A stretch of DNA of 48,519 nt, from positions 1-48,519 of the forward strand of contig JAKSPD010000010.1 of the NCBI GenBank assembly GCA_024405115.1, written 5' to 3'. A program made the translations under genes and the position numbers. How positions within the stretch are numbered: position 1 is the stretch's first letter; each line of letters begins with the position of its first letter. The DNA comes from Lachnospiraceae bacterium (lineage in GTDB: Bacteria; Bacillota; Clostridia; Lachnospirales; Lachnospiraceae). Under the pieces are notes generated by a model. That model saw nothing but the letters and a program-made list of their open reading frames with translations. It did no database searches and was not told the DNA's origin. Below, in pieces: positions 33,617 through 42,034 of the stretch.

Positions 33617-34843
33617 ATGACAGCATTGAAGAAGACAACAGCATATATAGCACTTCTGTTACTTGCGGCGGCAATGGCCGGATGCGGGGGAAAGGAAGAG
33701 GAGACAACCGTGGCGGAGGTTGAGACAACGGCGGCCACTACGGAGGCTCCCACCACAACTGCCGCTCCCGTGATTTCCATAGAGTCGGAAACAGACGAGG
33801 AAACCACAGAAGCTGAGACTGAAACCGAACCTGTAACTGAAGAAACGACGGTTCCGGACATTCCGCCGGAGGAGGGCTTTGCGAGAAGCCCTGTCACGAA
33901 CATGTGGATCAGGGAGGAGCTTGTGAGCAGGCGCCCCATTGCCGTAATGTATCCCACGGACAAAAAGGCACAGCCCCAGTACGGCCTTGACAGGGTGTCC
34001 GTATTCTATGAAATCATGGAAGAAGGCGACATGAGCCGCCAGATGGGAATCCTTGAGGACTGGGAAGATCTTGAAAGAATCGGGAACATCAGAAGTACAA
34101 GGGATTACTTTGTCATGGAGTCAATGGAGTGGGATTCCATACTTGTGCATTACGGCGGTCCTGAAGTTTTTGTCAAGGACATCCTTACGAGGGACGACGT
34201 TGATAACATTAACGGCGTCGGTGGAGTGATGGGCGATGACTATGGCGCGTTTTACCGCGTTCCGGCCGGCACCAATTCAATGCATGCGGCATATACTGAC
34301 GGGGCCCACGTAAAGAGGGCTATCGAAAAGGGCGGATTTGAGACCCTTCACAGGGAAGGCCTCTGGGATCCTAACCGTTGGAAATTTGCACGTGAAACAG
34401 AACAGGTCGACCTTTCGTCATACGGTAATTCCAGCGAGGCAGCTGACATTTACATGGCCGGATGCTTTCCGACGACAAAATCCGAATTCCATTATAATGC
34501 GGAAGAGGGGCTTTATTACCGGTCCATTTACGGAAGTCCACAGAAGGATGCCGTAACCGGGGAACAGATGGCTTTCAAGAACATCCTGATAGAGAGCTGT
34601 TTTTCAGGTTCACGTGGGGCAGGGTACATTTATTACCATGTGCTTGACGGCGGACATGACGGTTATTATATTACAAACGGCAGAATGATCCACTGCAAGT
34701 GGGTAAAGACAAACGAATATGAGACAACACGCTTCTTTGACGATGACGGAAATGAGATAACCCTTAATACGGGAAAGACAATGGTATGCATCTGCCGTGA
34801 GGGCGACAGTTTCAAAATCGGTGATACGCAAATCACGCTGTAA
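33617..34843 (+). CDS. DUF3048 (YerB-like) lipoprotein
   Basis: A 408-residue lipoprotein: signal AYIALLLLAAAMAGC with lipobox AMAGC (Cys about 23), then a Thr/Glu-rich linker of about 65 residues, then the two-part DUF3048 domain. Family marks are RRPIAVMYPTDKKAQPQYGL (about 96-115), VFYEIMEEGDMSRQMGI (about 120-136) and RIGNIRSTRDYFV (about 154-166). YerB of Bacillus is the best-known member; its function is unsettled, with a link to the cell surface and exported proteins. The linker composition is like that of the amidase at 1613, so both probably span the peptidoglycan. Confidence 0.85.
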   Translation: MTALKKTTAYIALLLLAAAMAGCGGKEEETTVAEVETTAATTEAPTTTAAPVISIESETDEETTEAETETEPVTEETTVPDIPPEEGFARSPVTNMWIREELVSRRPIAVMYPTDKKAQPQYGLDRVSVFYEIMEEGDMSRQMGILEDWEDLERIGNIRSTRDYFVMESMEWDSILVHYGGPEVFVKDILTRDDVDNINGVGGVMGDDYGAFYRVPAGTNSMHAAYTDGAHVKRAIEKGGFETLHREGLWDPNRWKFARETEQVDLSSYGNSSEAADIYMAGCFPTTKSEFHYNAEEGLYYRSIYGSPQKDAVTGEQMAFKNILIESCFSGSRGAGYIYYHVLDGGHDGYYITNGRMIHCKWVKTNEYETTRFFDDDGNEITLNTGKTMVCICREGDSFKIGDTQITL

Positions 34844-34871
34844 CAGCATCTTTAAGGAACTGAAAATAAAC

Positions 34872-34916
34872 CTGGATAAAAAATATCCGCAGCCAAAACG
34901 GCCGCGGATATTTTTG
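34872..34916. terminator. Bidirectional terminator
   Basis: AAAAATATCCGC and GCGGATATTTTT pair around a GC-rich inner stem (AGCC..GGCC). It separates the convergent DUF3048 and HTH genes. Confidence 0.85.
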
Positions 34917-34931
34917 TTTCCGGTCTTACTG

Positions 34932-35150
34932 TCATTTGTCCTCTTCGTCAGGAACATATTCAATGATGTCCTCTACCTTGCAGTTAAGCATTGAGCAGAG
35001 TTTGTCAAGACCTGAAAAAGCGATGGGTTTTCCCATACGGAAAGCCTGGATCGTTGCCTCACCAAAAAGCTTCTCCCTTCTCAGTCTTGTGGTGTTATAA
35101 CCATTTTCCTTAAGCCAGGGAAGAATGCTTCTCTTGTATTTAATTGCCAT
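34932..35150 (-). CDS. Cro/C1-type HTH transcriptional regulator
   Basis: A 72-residue single-domain XRE/Cro regulator. The five-helix domain includes KENGYNTTRLRREKLFGEAT (helices 2-3) and SGLDKLCSMLNCKVEDIIEY (helices 4-5, the typical end of this group). I chose ATG 35150 (MAIKYKRS) behind GAGGTAAGG rather than longer in-frame starts that run through the promoter region. It is divergent from the DUF5688 gene and their promoters overlap in the 35151-35298 interval, so it may control both. Confidence 0.83.
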   Translation of the reverse strand: MAIKYKRSILPWLKENGYNTTRLRREKLFGEATIQAFRMGKPIAFSGLDKLCSMLNCKVEDIIEYVPDEEDK

Positions 35151-35237
35151 TTTCCTTACCTCGATCGTAAAAAATTGTGTGTCTGACCTCGTTGAAAGTA
35201 TATAACAGGAAAACTTAATTGTCCACACCTTTCTGTG

Positions 35238-35266
35238 TTGACAAAGCACCAGTATAAGGGTAATAT
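35238..35266 (+). promoter_or_regulatory. Promoter of the DUF5688 gene
   Basis: A consensus TTGACA (35238-35243) and TAATAT (35261-35266) are 17 nt apart. On the opposite strand TGGACA and TATACT (17-nt spacing, about plus 35199-35227) form the promoter for the HTH gene. Confidence 0.7.
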
Positions 35267-35298
35267 AGAGATGCCCGGCCACATGGGAAGGAAAAAAC

Positions 35299-36186
35299 AT
35301 GATACTTTCTTATGAGGAGTTTCGTGACGAGTTCACGAAATGTGTGTTTGAATCGGCGAAAGCCTTTTCAGCTGTAACTGCCGTGGAACAAAGACTGCTT
35401 TACAAAAGCAACCGCGGGCTTATGGAGGCACTGTCCCTTAAAATGAAGGAACTGAACGTTGCACCGGTCATCTATCCTTTTGACGCGTATGAGCATTACC
35501 GGTCTGATGAAAAGACAGTCAGCAATCTTGCCCGGGAAATGGTGGAGAACGCGGTCAGTGCCACTTTGAGCGGAGTGAGTTTTGACATTTCGGATATCTG
35601 CCCCGAAACCGCTCCGGATCATCTTTATCTTCAGATTCTTAACGGTGAAAGAAACAAAAGTCTTGCCGAATCAACGGCACATCTTACCTTTTACGACCTG
35701 ATTGCAGTACCAAGATGGAGAATTGACGAAGGCAGCATTCTGTGCAGCCATGATTTTCAACGTGAATTTCTGGGTTTTTCGGATGAGGAGATACTGAATA
35801 TTGCCCTTGAAAACACATTGAAGTGTGATTTCTCAATCAGGGGACTGACAGAGTATCTCTGTGATCTTTCCGAAGTTGACATGCCACGGTTCGAGGAACG
35901 GATGTTCCTTGTGCTGGGGGACGGTTTTGTCAGCGGGGCAATGGCTGTTTTTTCCCGCAAGATGCTTGAAAAGATATGCATCGCCGTGGAGGATGAGGCT
36001 TTCTTCATCATTCCTTCTTCTGTCAGCGAGATAATTGCAGTTCCCGAATGGGCGGTGTATGAACCCGGGGACCTTCAGAAGATCTGCCGGGAGGTAAACA
36101 GAACCGTTGTCGACTCTGATGATTTCCTCTCAGACAACATTTACAGATATGAGTCCTCCACGGGACTGCTGACACTGCTTTCTTAA
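35299..36186 (+). CDS. DUF5688 family protein
   Basis: A 295-residue protein of the DUF5688 group, which is frequent in Lachnospiraceae and often present in several copies. Typical marks are MILSYEEFRDEFTKCV at the start, VAPVIYPFDAYEHYRSDE (about 54-71), LQILNGERNKSLAESTAHLTF (split LQILNGERNKSL / AESTAHLTF), and FIIPSSVSEIIAVPEW and EVNRTVVDSDDFLSDNIYRY near the end. It is acidic, has no signal peptide or membrane helix, and its function is not known. It contains one exact copy of the dispersed 13-mer (35352-35364). Confidence 0.78.
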   Translation: MILSYEEFRDEFTKCVFESAKAFSAVTAVEQRLLYKSNRGLMEALSLKMKELNVAPVIYPFDAYEHYRSDEKTVSNLAREMVENAVSATLSGVSFDISDICPETAPDHLYLQILNGERNKSLAESTAHLTFYDLIAVPRWRIDEGSILCSHDFQREFLGFSDEEILNIALENTLKCDFSIRGLTEYLCDLSEVDMPRFEERMFLVLGDGFVSGAMAVFSRKMLEKICIAVEDEAFFIIPSSVSEIIAVPEWAVYEPGDLQKICREVNRTVVDSDDFLSDNIYRYESSTGLLTLLS

Positions 36187-36198
36187 TTGATATAATGA

Positions 36199-36375
36199 GA
36201 CATATCTCATATAATCTGGAAGGGAGACGGGGTCTTTGAACTGAGATGTAAACTTGGGAACGGAATTTCAAGGGCACTGTACTTCTTTTACTATGGGAAA
36301 AAGATTATATTAACGGCATGGACATGGTGTTAAATATAACTTTTATACCAAAAGCGACAAATAAGGGTATTGATT
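36199..36375 (+). pseudogene. HigB/RelE-type (Gp49-like) toxin remnant
   Basis: The frame 36199-36330 has no start codon but reads VFELRCKLGNGISRALYFFY and YGKKIILT, which matches the core of phage-derived HigB/RelE toxins. After ILT it reaches TAA 36331; the neighbouring frame continues with NGMDMVLNITFIPKATNKG to about 36375, in place of the expected HGFVKKT segment. Start, end and antitoxin gene are missing, so this is a decayed toxin-antitoxin locus. It fills most of the 36187-36468 spacer. Confidence 0.5.
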
Positions 36376-36383
36376 AATTAAGG

Positions 36384-36415
36384 AAGCCGGACACTAAAGT
36401 GCCGGCTTTCTTAAA
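36384..36415 (+). terminator. Rho-independent terminator
   Basis: AAGCCGGCA-like stem (AGCCGGACACT / AGTGCCGGCTTT, with one imperfect pair) is followed by CTT. It lies between the toxin remnant and the alcohol dehydrogenase promoter. Confidence 0.6.
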
Positions 36416-36417
36416 CA

Positions 36418-36446
36418 TTGTAAAAAAGCGCCGTTTGTGCTATTAT
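36418..36446 (+). promoter_or_regulatory. Promoter of the alcohol dehydrogenase gene
   Basis: TTGTAA (36418-36423) and TATTAT (36441-36446) are 17 nt apart, and TAGGAGA precedes the ATG at 36469. Confidence 0.5.
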
Positions 36447-36468
36447 TCTGCCGTAGGAGATACAATAT

Positions 36469-37560
36469 ATGGAGTTTTTTATACCTGTAGACGTATATGA
36501 AGGAAAAGACGCCGTAAAAGTGAATGCGGCAAAGATGTGCTCTTACGGTACACATGCCCTGATTGTTACCGGAAGGTCTTCTGCGGTAAAATGCGGCGCC
36601 CTGGATGATGTTGAGTCAGCGCTCTCAGGCTTTGGAAAGAAATTTACGGTCTTTTCAGAGGTTGAAGAGAATCCCGGCGTGGAGACGGTCATTAAGGGCC
36701 GTGACCTCGGACTTTCAGCGGGAGCAGATTTCGTGATCGGTATCGGCGGCGGGTCGCCCATGGACGCGGCCAAAGCCATAGCCATGATGATGGGGTATCC
36801 CGGGGAGGGCGTTGACTACCTTTATGAAAAGGGGCCGGATGACAGGGCTCTTCCGATAATCGAAGTGCCCACGACCTGCGGAACCGGTGCGGAGATAACA
36901 TGGGTGTCCGTGCTTACGCGTCCTTCCATCAACAAAAAAGGCTCGATTCCGCACCGCCTTTATCCTAAAATGGCTCTCGCCGATTACCGTTACCTTATGA
37001 AGGCGCCGGCACAGATAATAAAGAACACTTCAGTTGACGCGCTGGCGCACCTTATGGAGAGCTATGTAAACTCCAAGGCACAGGATTTCACAAAGATGAT
37101 TGACCGTGAGGGGTTCAGGATATGGGCATCGGCGAAAGACGTGCTGAAAAGAAGTGATGAGGGCTGGATGCTCACTGAGGAGGAGGCCTCCATGCTCATG
37201 CATGCTTCCGTGCTTGCCGGCATGGCCATCACACACGTGGGAACCGCCATTCCTCACGGACTGAGTTATCCGCTTACACTTTCACTGAACATGCCGCACG
37301 GAAAAGCCTGCGGATATTTCCTGGCGGACTATCTGCGTGAGGCACCATATGAAACGGTAAGTGACGTATGTGCGCTGACAGGATTCGGCTCCTGTGACGA
37401 AATGAAAGAATATATATGGAATGTATGTAAGATCACAAAGGCACCTGAAAAACTTCTGCAGGAGACTGCGGACATGATAATCAAGAGCCCCGGAAAGCTT
37501 GCCGCCATTCCGTATGAATATGATGAAAATACGATTTACCGTATTGCATTTGGGAGGTAA
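36469..37560 (+). CDS. Iron-containing alcohol dehydrogenase
   Basis: A 363-residue group III (Fe-ADH) dehydrogenase. NAD(P) binding: IGIGGGSPMDAAKAIA (about 90-105) and EVPTTCGTGAEIT (about 130-142). Metal ligands are expected in NTSVDALAHLMESY (Asp and His, about 187-200), GTAIPHGLSYPL (about 257-268) and MPHGKACGYF (about 274-283). The substrate may be a short-chain aldehyde, alcohol or polyol. A small conserved gene follows after 2 nt, so the two are cotranscribed. Confidence 0.88.
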   Translation: MEFFIPVDVYEGKDAVKVNAAKMCSYGTHALIVTGRSSAVKCGALDDVESALSGFGKKFTVFSEVEENPGVETVIKGRDLGLSAGADFVIGIGGGSPMDAAKAIAMMMGYPGEGVDYLYEKGPDDRALPIIEVPTTCGTGAEITWVSVLTRPSINKKGSIPHRLYPKMALADYRYLMKAPAQIIKNTSVDALAHLMESYVNSKAQDFTKMIDREGFRIWASAKDVLKRSDEGWMLTEEEASMLMHASVLAGMAITHVGTAIPHGLSYPLTLSLNMPHGKACGYFLADYLREAPYETVSDVCALTGFGSCDEMKEYIWNVCKITKAPEKLLQETADMIIKSPGKLAAIPYEYDENTIYRIAFGR

Positions 37561-37562
37561 TC

Positions 37563-37796
37563 ATGGCATTTGGAATTGGAGATGCAATCAAAATAAAAGG
37601 GGCATGGGACAGGTTTACACGAAATCATCCAAAGTTCCCAATGTTCCTGAATGCAGTCAGGGCTAAGGGTGTACCGGTCGACACGGTACTGGGACTGACG
37701 GTTGAGTATCCTAACGGCGAAAAACTGGCAACCAACATAAAAATCACTGAGCAGGACCTTGAACTCTTTGAGGAAATCAGCAAGCTCGGAAAATAA
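37563..37796 (+). CDS. Small conserved protein of unknown function
   Basis: A 77-residue soluble protein that looks like a compact alpha/beta unit: WDRFTRNHPKFPMFLNAV, then GLTVEYPNGEKLATNIKITE and a C-terminal helix. GGGAGG lies just before ATG 37563. I believe similar short proteins occur widely in Lachnospiraceae, but I know of no function. Its position between the dehydrogenase and murC suggests a shared transcript. Confidence 0.7.
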   Translation: MAFGIGDAIKIKGAWDRFTRNHPKFPMFLNAVRAKGVPVDTVLGLTVEYPNGEKLATNIKITEQDLELFEEISKLGK

Positions 37797-37845
37797 ACCA
37801 TAAGAGAATTTCGGATGCGGCGCATCTGGAACCGGAGAATCAGAC

Positions 37846-39228
37846 ATGTATCAGATCAATTTTAACAGACCGTGCAGTGTGCACTTTATAGGAATCGGCG
37901 GAATTTCAATGTCAGGACTTGCAGAAGTTCTTATCGAAAAGGGCTTTGAGGTTTCCGGCTCAGACATGAGGGAAAGTGAGCTTACGGACAAGCTGGCTTC
38001 TGAAGGAGTGAAGATCTCATATCCCCAGAGTGCTGAAAACATTGAAAATCCCGACGTCGTTGTTTATACGGCAGCCATTCATCCGGACAACCCGGAGTTT
38101 GCAGAGGCTGTACGTCGCGGCATTCCGATGATGACCAGGGCGGAGCTTCTTGGGGAACTCATGCTTAATTACCGTGAGGCCATTAACGTAGCCGGAACAC
38201 ACGGAAAGACCACGACCACCTCAATGATTGCCCAGATCCTTCTGGCTGCTGACGCGGATCCGACGGTTACGGTCGGCGGAATGCTGAAATCCATCGGCGG
38301 AAACATCAGGGTGGGAAAATCAGACACCTTCCTTGCTGAGGCCTGTGAGTACACAAACAGCTTCCTTTCATTCTATCCCACGGTTTCAGTCGTGCTGAAC
38401 GTTGAAGCGGATCATCTTGATTTCTTCCGCGACATCGATGACATCCGTAATTCTTTCAGGGAGTTCATCAGGAAGCTTCCGCAGGATGACAGGGGATTTC
38501 TTGTAATTAACGGGGACATTCAGAAGGTTGATTACTTTCTTGACGGGTTAAAGTGCGGTTATGTGACCTTTGGAAAATCTGAAGACTACAATTACGCCGC
38601 AAAGGACATAACATATGATGACCATGCCTGCGCCGGGTACACGCTGCTGGTTGACGGAAAGGAAGAGGGCAGGGTACGCTTAAGTGTTCCCGGCCAACAT
38701 AACGTTTATAATTCACTTGCGGCCATTGCGGTTTCCGATCATATGAACATCGACCGTGCATTGGCGATAGACGCCCTTAAAAACTACACGGGAACGGACC
38801 GCCGTTTCGAACTTAAAGGTGTAGTCAACGGTTTTACGGTCATTGACGACTATGCGCATCATCCGCAGGAAATCGCGGCCACACTGAAGGCGGCTGCCAT
38901 GTATCCCCACAAGAAACTTTATGTTGCCTTCCAGTCCCATACATACACAAGGACCAAGGTACTGATGAATGAATTTGCGAAGGCGCTTCTGCTTTGTGAC
39001 GAAGTCGTGCTTCCGGACATATATCCCGCCAGGGAGACGGACAACCTGGGAATAAGCTCCCTTGACCTGGCAAAACGTATCAATCAGATGGGCGGAAACG
39101 CGACCTACATTCCGGATTTTCCGGGTGTCGAAAAATTTATTTTGGAAAAGGCAGAACCTGGTGATTTGTTGATAACAATGGGTGCCGGAAACATCGTGAA
39201 AGTGGCTGAAGACCTGCTTTCCATGTAG
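37846..39228 (+). CDS. murC: UDP-N-acetylmuramate--L-alanine ligase
   Basis: A 460-residue Mur ligase that adds the first L-Ala to UDP-MurNAc in the cytoplasm, consuming ATP. The N-terminal Rossmann domain has HFIGIGGISMSGLAEVL (about 9-25). The ATP loop is GTHGKTTTTSMI (about 117-128), the central domain has EACEYTNSFLSF and EADHLDFF, and the C-terminal domain has DDYAHHPQEIAATLKA and FQSHTYTRT. Length and motifs fit MurC rather than MurD/E/F. Its stop directly abuts the DnaA-box-like cluster. Confidence 0.95.
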   Translation: MYQINFNRPCSVHFIGIGGISMSGLAEVLIEKGFEVSGSDMRESELTDKLASEGVKISYPQSAENIENPDVVVYTAAIHPDNPEFAEAVRRGIPMMTRAELLGELMLNYREAINVAGTHGKTTTTSMIAQILLAADADPTVTVGGMLKSIGGNIRVGKSDTFLAEACEYTNSFLSFYPTVSVVLNVEADHLDFFRDIDDIRNSFREFIRKLPQDDRGFLVINGDIQKVDYFLDGLKCGYVTFGKSEDYNYAAKDITYDDHACAGYTLLVDGKEEGRVRLSVPGQHNVYNSLAAIAVSDHMNIDRALAIDALKNYTGTDRRFELKGVVNGFTVIDDYAHHPQEIAATLKAAAMYPHKKLYVAFQSHTYTRTKVLMNEFAKALLLCDEVVLPDIYPARETDNLGISSLDLAKRINQMGGNATYIPDFPGVEKFILEKAEPGDLLITMGAGNIVKVAEDLLSM

Positions 39229-39344
39229 TTATCCACTTTATCCACACCGTGGTCCGGAGTATTATGTAAAGCAAACTTGTGGATAATCACTTTTACAAAT
39301 TTGCGTGGTTGAGCCATTTTCGAAAGTTATCCACTTTATCCACT
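39229..39344. promoter_or_regulatory. Cluster of five DnaA-box-like 9-mers
   Basis: TTATCCACT at 39229-39237, 39327-39335 and 39336-39344; TTATCCACA at 39238-39246; and its exact reverse complement TGTGGATAA at 39278-39286. The first two and the last two are directly adjacent head-to-tail pairs, 98 nt apart. The consensus DnaA box is TTATCCACA, so two sites are perfect and three differ at the last base. The cluster ends about 85 nt before the dnaD start. Confidence 0.78.
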
Positions 39345-39430
39345 AAATGATTATGGAAACCTTCGGGCTATTTTCTTTTTAAATGTAATCTGTTACAATC
39401 TTCACGCAGAACAAAAAGAGGATTACCTGA

Positions 39431-40186
39431 ATGGATTACATAAATGCACTGAAAACAGAGTCGGTGGTCATACCATCGCGCTTCATAACCGAGTATATGC
39501 CTCAGGCGGGAGGAGACTATGTAAAGGTCTTTCTTCACCTGCTGTATGAGGGAAGGGCGGATGTTGAAAAGATGGCTGAAGACCTTCAGCTTTCAGAAGG
39601 CGATGTAAAAAGGGCACTTAAGTATTGGGAGAAACAGGGCGTGGTTGGAACGCAGGATGATACCGGGGCGAAGACCTCAAAGGAAACTGAAGAACTGGAA
39701 AAAACAGTGACAAAGGCCCCTTCAAAAAAGGAAGCCCTTCGTGACCGTTACCGCAGTACTGAAGGAACGGAAGCCCTCCTGAGACTTTCTGAAGACGAAA
39801 GTTTCAGGGAACTTACCTTAATAGTGCAGAAGTACCGCAGCAAGATAATGGATGAAAAGGAGTCACAGGTCCTCGCGTATCTTTATGACGGTCTGAAGCT
39901 TCCGCCCGATGTGATTGAGTATCTTGTGTCATACTCGGTTGAGCATGACCGTAACGACATCCGTTACATGGAAAAGCTGGGCTGTGACTGGGCACAGATC
40001 GGAATCACTACCGTTGAGGCCGCAAAGAGGCGTACAAGTCAGTTTGAGGAAAACGGGGGCAGGAAGACCGGAAGAAGATCTTCATCAAAGCCTAAGGCTT
40101 CCGAAGCAAAGGCCGGACATGCACAGGAACGCCACACCGATTACAATGAGCTTGTCATGAAGGAACTCATGGAAAATATGGGATAA
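39431..40186 (+). CDS. dnaD: DnaD domain-containing replication protein
   Basis: A 251-residue DnaD/DnaB-type primosomal protein. The N-terminal winged helix covers about 1-75 (DYVKVFLHLLYEGRADVEKM, LSEGDVKRALKYWEKQGVV). After a charged linker, the DnaB_2/DnaD C-terminal domain (about 115-200) ends with DIRYMEKLGCDWAQIGITT, close to the YxxxI-W motif that contacts single-stranded DNA. The tail (about 200-251) is basic and flexible. Such proteins remodel DNA at origins and help load the helicase. The DnaA-like box cluster upstream suggests regulation by DnaA. Confidence 0.87.
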   Translation: MDYINALKTESVVIPSRFITEYMPQAGGDYVKVFLHLLYEGRADVEKMAEDLQLSEGDVKRALKYWEKQGVVGTQDDTGAKTSKETEELEKTVTKAPSKKEALRDRYRSTEGTEALLRLSEDESFRELTLIVQKYRSKIMDEKESQVLAYLYDGLKLPPDVIEYLVSYSVEHDRNDIRYMEKLGCDWAQIGITTVEAAKRRTSQFEENGGRKTGRRSSSKPKASEAKAGHAQERHTDYNELVMKELMENMG

Positions 40187-40199
40187 TAGATTTATATAT

Positions 40200-40286
40200 T
40201 ATGCCCCGAATGTTTTAAGGCATTCGGGGCATTTTTGGTTTTTTTGAAAAGAAAAAGCAGACCGTTAAATCTGCTTTTCTTTTGGA
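40200..40286. terminator. Two back-to-back terminators
   Basis: GCCCCGAATG / CATTCGGGGC followed by ATTTTTGG (40202-40237) ends dnaD. AAAAGCAGA / TCTGCTTTTCTTTT (about 40249-40286) has A/T runs on both sides and can end the convergent amidohydrolase gene as well. Confidence 0.82.
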
Positions 40287-40313
40287 AAAATGAACGCTAT
40301 CTGGACCTTAGGT

Positions 40314-41894
40314 TTATCTTCTGTACAGCCTTCCGTTTGTAAGTCCGGTGTAGATGTTGTCGATGACTGCAAGTCCTCCGTTTACGAATACGGCCCTGAT
40401 GCCTTCGTTTGCCTTATAGGGATCAAGGTATTCAGCGCGGTCGATGATTGTGTTCTCATCGAAGAGAACGAGGTCCGCATCATAGCCTTCCTTAACAACA
40501 CCCTTATTCTTAAGTCCGTATCTTTCAGCCGGCATGGAGGTGATTCTTCTGATACCCTCTTCAAACGGCAGTATCTTTCTTTCACGCACGAATCTTCCAA
40601 GGTACCTGGTCATTGTTCCGAAATATCTGGGATGGCAGAGACCGGTTCCGCCTGAATAGAGGCCGTCTGAACCTACCATGCACTTTCTGTGCTTATAGAA
40701 TTTTTCGATGTCCTCATCCCTCATCGCAAAGCGGACATCAGTAACGCTGCCGCCGTTCTGTACGATAATGTCGCACCATGCGTCGAATCCGTCGATTCCG
40801 TGCTCATTGGCATATTCTGAAATGAACTTTCCTTCCGCATCCGGAGTCTTCGGGGCACTTACTATGAGAAGTTTCTCCGGACCGATGCCCTTCATCGGGT
40901 TCTCGTACTTTTCCTTACCGCCAAGGACAATGTCCTTAAGAATATCACGGTTAGCCTTTCCTTCCATGTGGGAGATCATCCAGTCAACGCCCTTTGCACG
41001 GTAACTCGGGGGAACGGTTGAAAGGATTCCTGCTGAGCATGCCTCATACGGATAAGCATCCATGGTCACGTCGATTCCCTCATCAAGAGCTTTGTCAATG
41101 GTTTCAAGGACTGACTCAACCTTACCCCAGTTATCCGGGTACATGCACTTTATGTGTGAAATGTTTACTGGAACCTCCGCCTTGCGGCCGATGTCTATTA
41201 CTTCCTTTATTGCCTCTTCAACAAAGTCACTCTCATTTCTGATGTGTGAAGTGTAGATTCCACCATGCTTACCTGCAACCTTTGCGAGGGCCACGATTTC
41301 CTTTGTCTCAGCGAACGGGCCCGGTGCGTAAACAAGGCCTGTTGAGAATCCAAGCGCTCCGGATTCCATTGCCTCTTCAACAAGCCCGCACATCTTATCG
41401 ATTTCAGCATCAGTTGCGGCACGGCCTTCGATTCCCATTACGGAGCACCTTACAAGCCTGTGGCCCACAAAATATTTCTGGTTTGCTCCGAGCGGAAGGT
41501 TCTCCACTGCCTCAAGCTCTTCCTTAAAGGTTTCAAACCAGATGGGGTTTTTATATGCAACGTTGACAAACTTCTGCGCATCTTCGGGCATTGACTTAAG
41601 GAACGGAGCCTTGGATGAACCGCACTGTCCTCCGATTTCTGAAGTGATTCCCTGTAATAGCCTGCCGGCACGACTGGGGTCTTTAAAGCACTGCTGGTCT
41701 GAATGTGTATGTGCATCGATGAAACCGGGAGCGAGGCAGTAACCTGTTCCGTCAATTACATCGCCGATAGTCGCATTGTATTCCGCGTTTTCGCAAACCT
41801 TTGTGATCTTGTCGCCTTCAATCACTACATCAGCCATAAAGGGCTTTCCGCCCAGGCCGTCGTAGACTTTGACATTTTTAATTATGTATCCCAT
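40314..41894 (-). CDS. D-aminoacylase / N-acyl-D-amino-acid deacylase family amidohydrolase
   Basis: A 526-residue metal-dependent amidohydrolase of the D-aminoacylase group. The N-terminal composite barrel is followed by APGFIDAHTHSDQQCF (about 54-69; HxH metal motif and Asp). Further metal-site segments are ITSEIGGQCGSS (the Cys takes the place found in D-aminoacylases), YTSHIRNES and VNISHIKCMYP. The downstream Asp is in MVGSDGLYSGG. Length is about 30-40 residues above typical enzymes. It would release D-amino acids from N-acyl or dipeptide forms, perhaps in peptidoglycan turnover. I chose ATG 41894, which GGGAGGTG precedes; the longer frame has no such site. Confidence 0.83.
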   Translation of the reverse strand: MGYIIKNVKVYDGLGGKPFMADVVIEGDKITKVCENAEYNATIGDVIDGTGYCLAPGFIDAHTHSDQQCFKDPSRAGRLLQGITSEIGGQCGSSKAPFLKSMPEDAQKFVNVAYKNPIWFETFKEELEAVENLPLGANQKYFVGHRLVRCSVMGIEGRAATDAEIDKMCGLVEEAMESGALGFSTGLVYAPGPFAETKEIVALAKVAGKHGGIYTSHIRNESDFVEEAIKEVIDIGRKAEVPVNISHIKCMYPDNWGKVESVLETIDKALDEGIDVTMDAYPYEACSAGILSTVPPSYRAKGVDWMISHMEGKANRDILKDIVLGGKEKYENPMKGIGPEKLLIVSAPKTPDAEGKFISEYANEHGIDGFDAWCDIIVQNGGSVTDVRFAMRDEDIEKFYKHRKCMVGSDGLYSGGTGLCHPRYFGTMTRYLGRFVRERKILPFEEGIRRITSMPAERYGLKNKGVVKEGYDADLVLFDENTIIDRAEYLDPYKANEGIRAVFVNGGLAVIDNIYTGLTNGRLYRR

Positions 41895-42034
41895 GAGACA
41901 CCTCCCTTTAATCATGCTCATTCTATCTCTGTTTCGCAATTGTAACAAGATGGTAATTTTGATATAATCGTCATCAGGCGGTTTATGGAAGTATCGGCGG
42001 GAGCCGTTTGAAATTGCCTAATGGGGGAATGTTT

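Noticed and set aside
39229-39430. Chromosomal replication origin
   Set aside because: The boxes are convincing, but dnaA, dnaN, an AT-rich unwinding region and a skew switch are not visible here, so only a DnaA-binding cluster is called.
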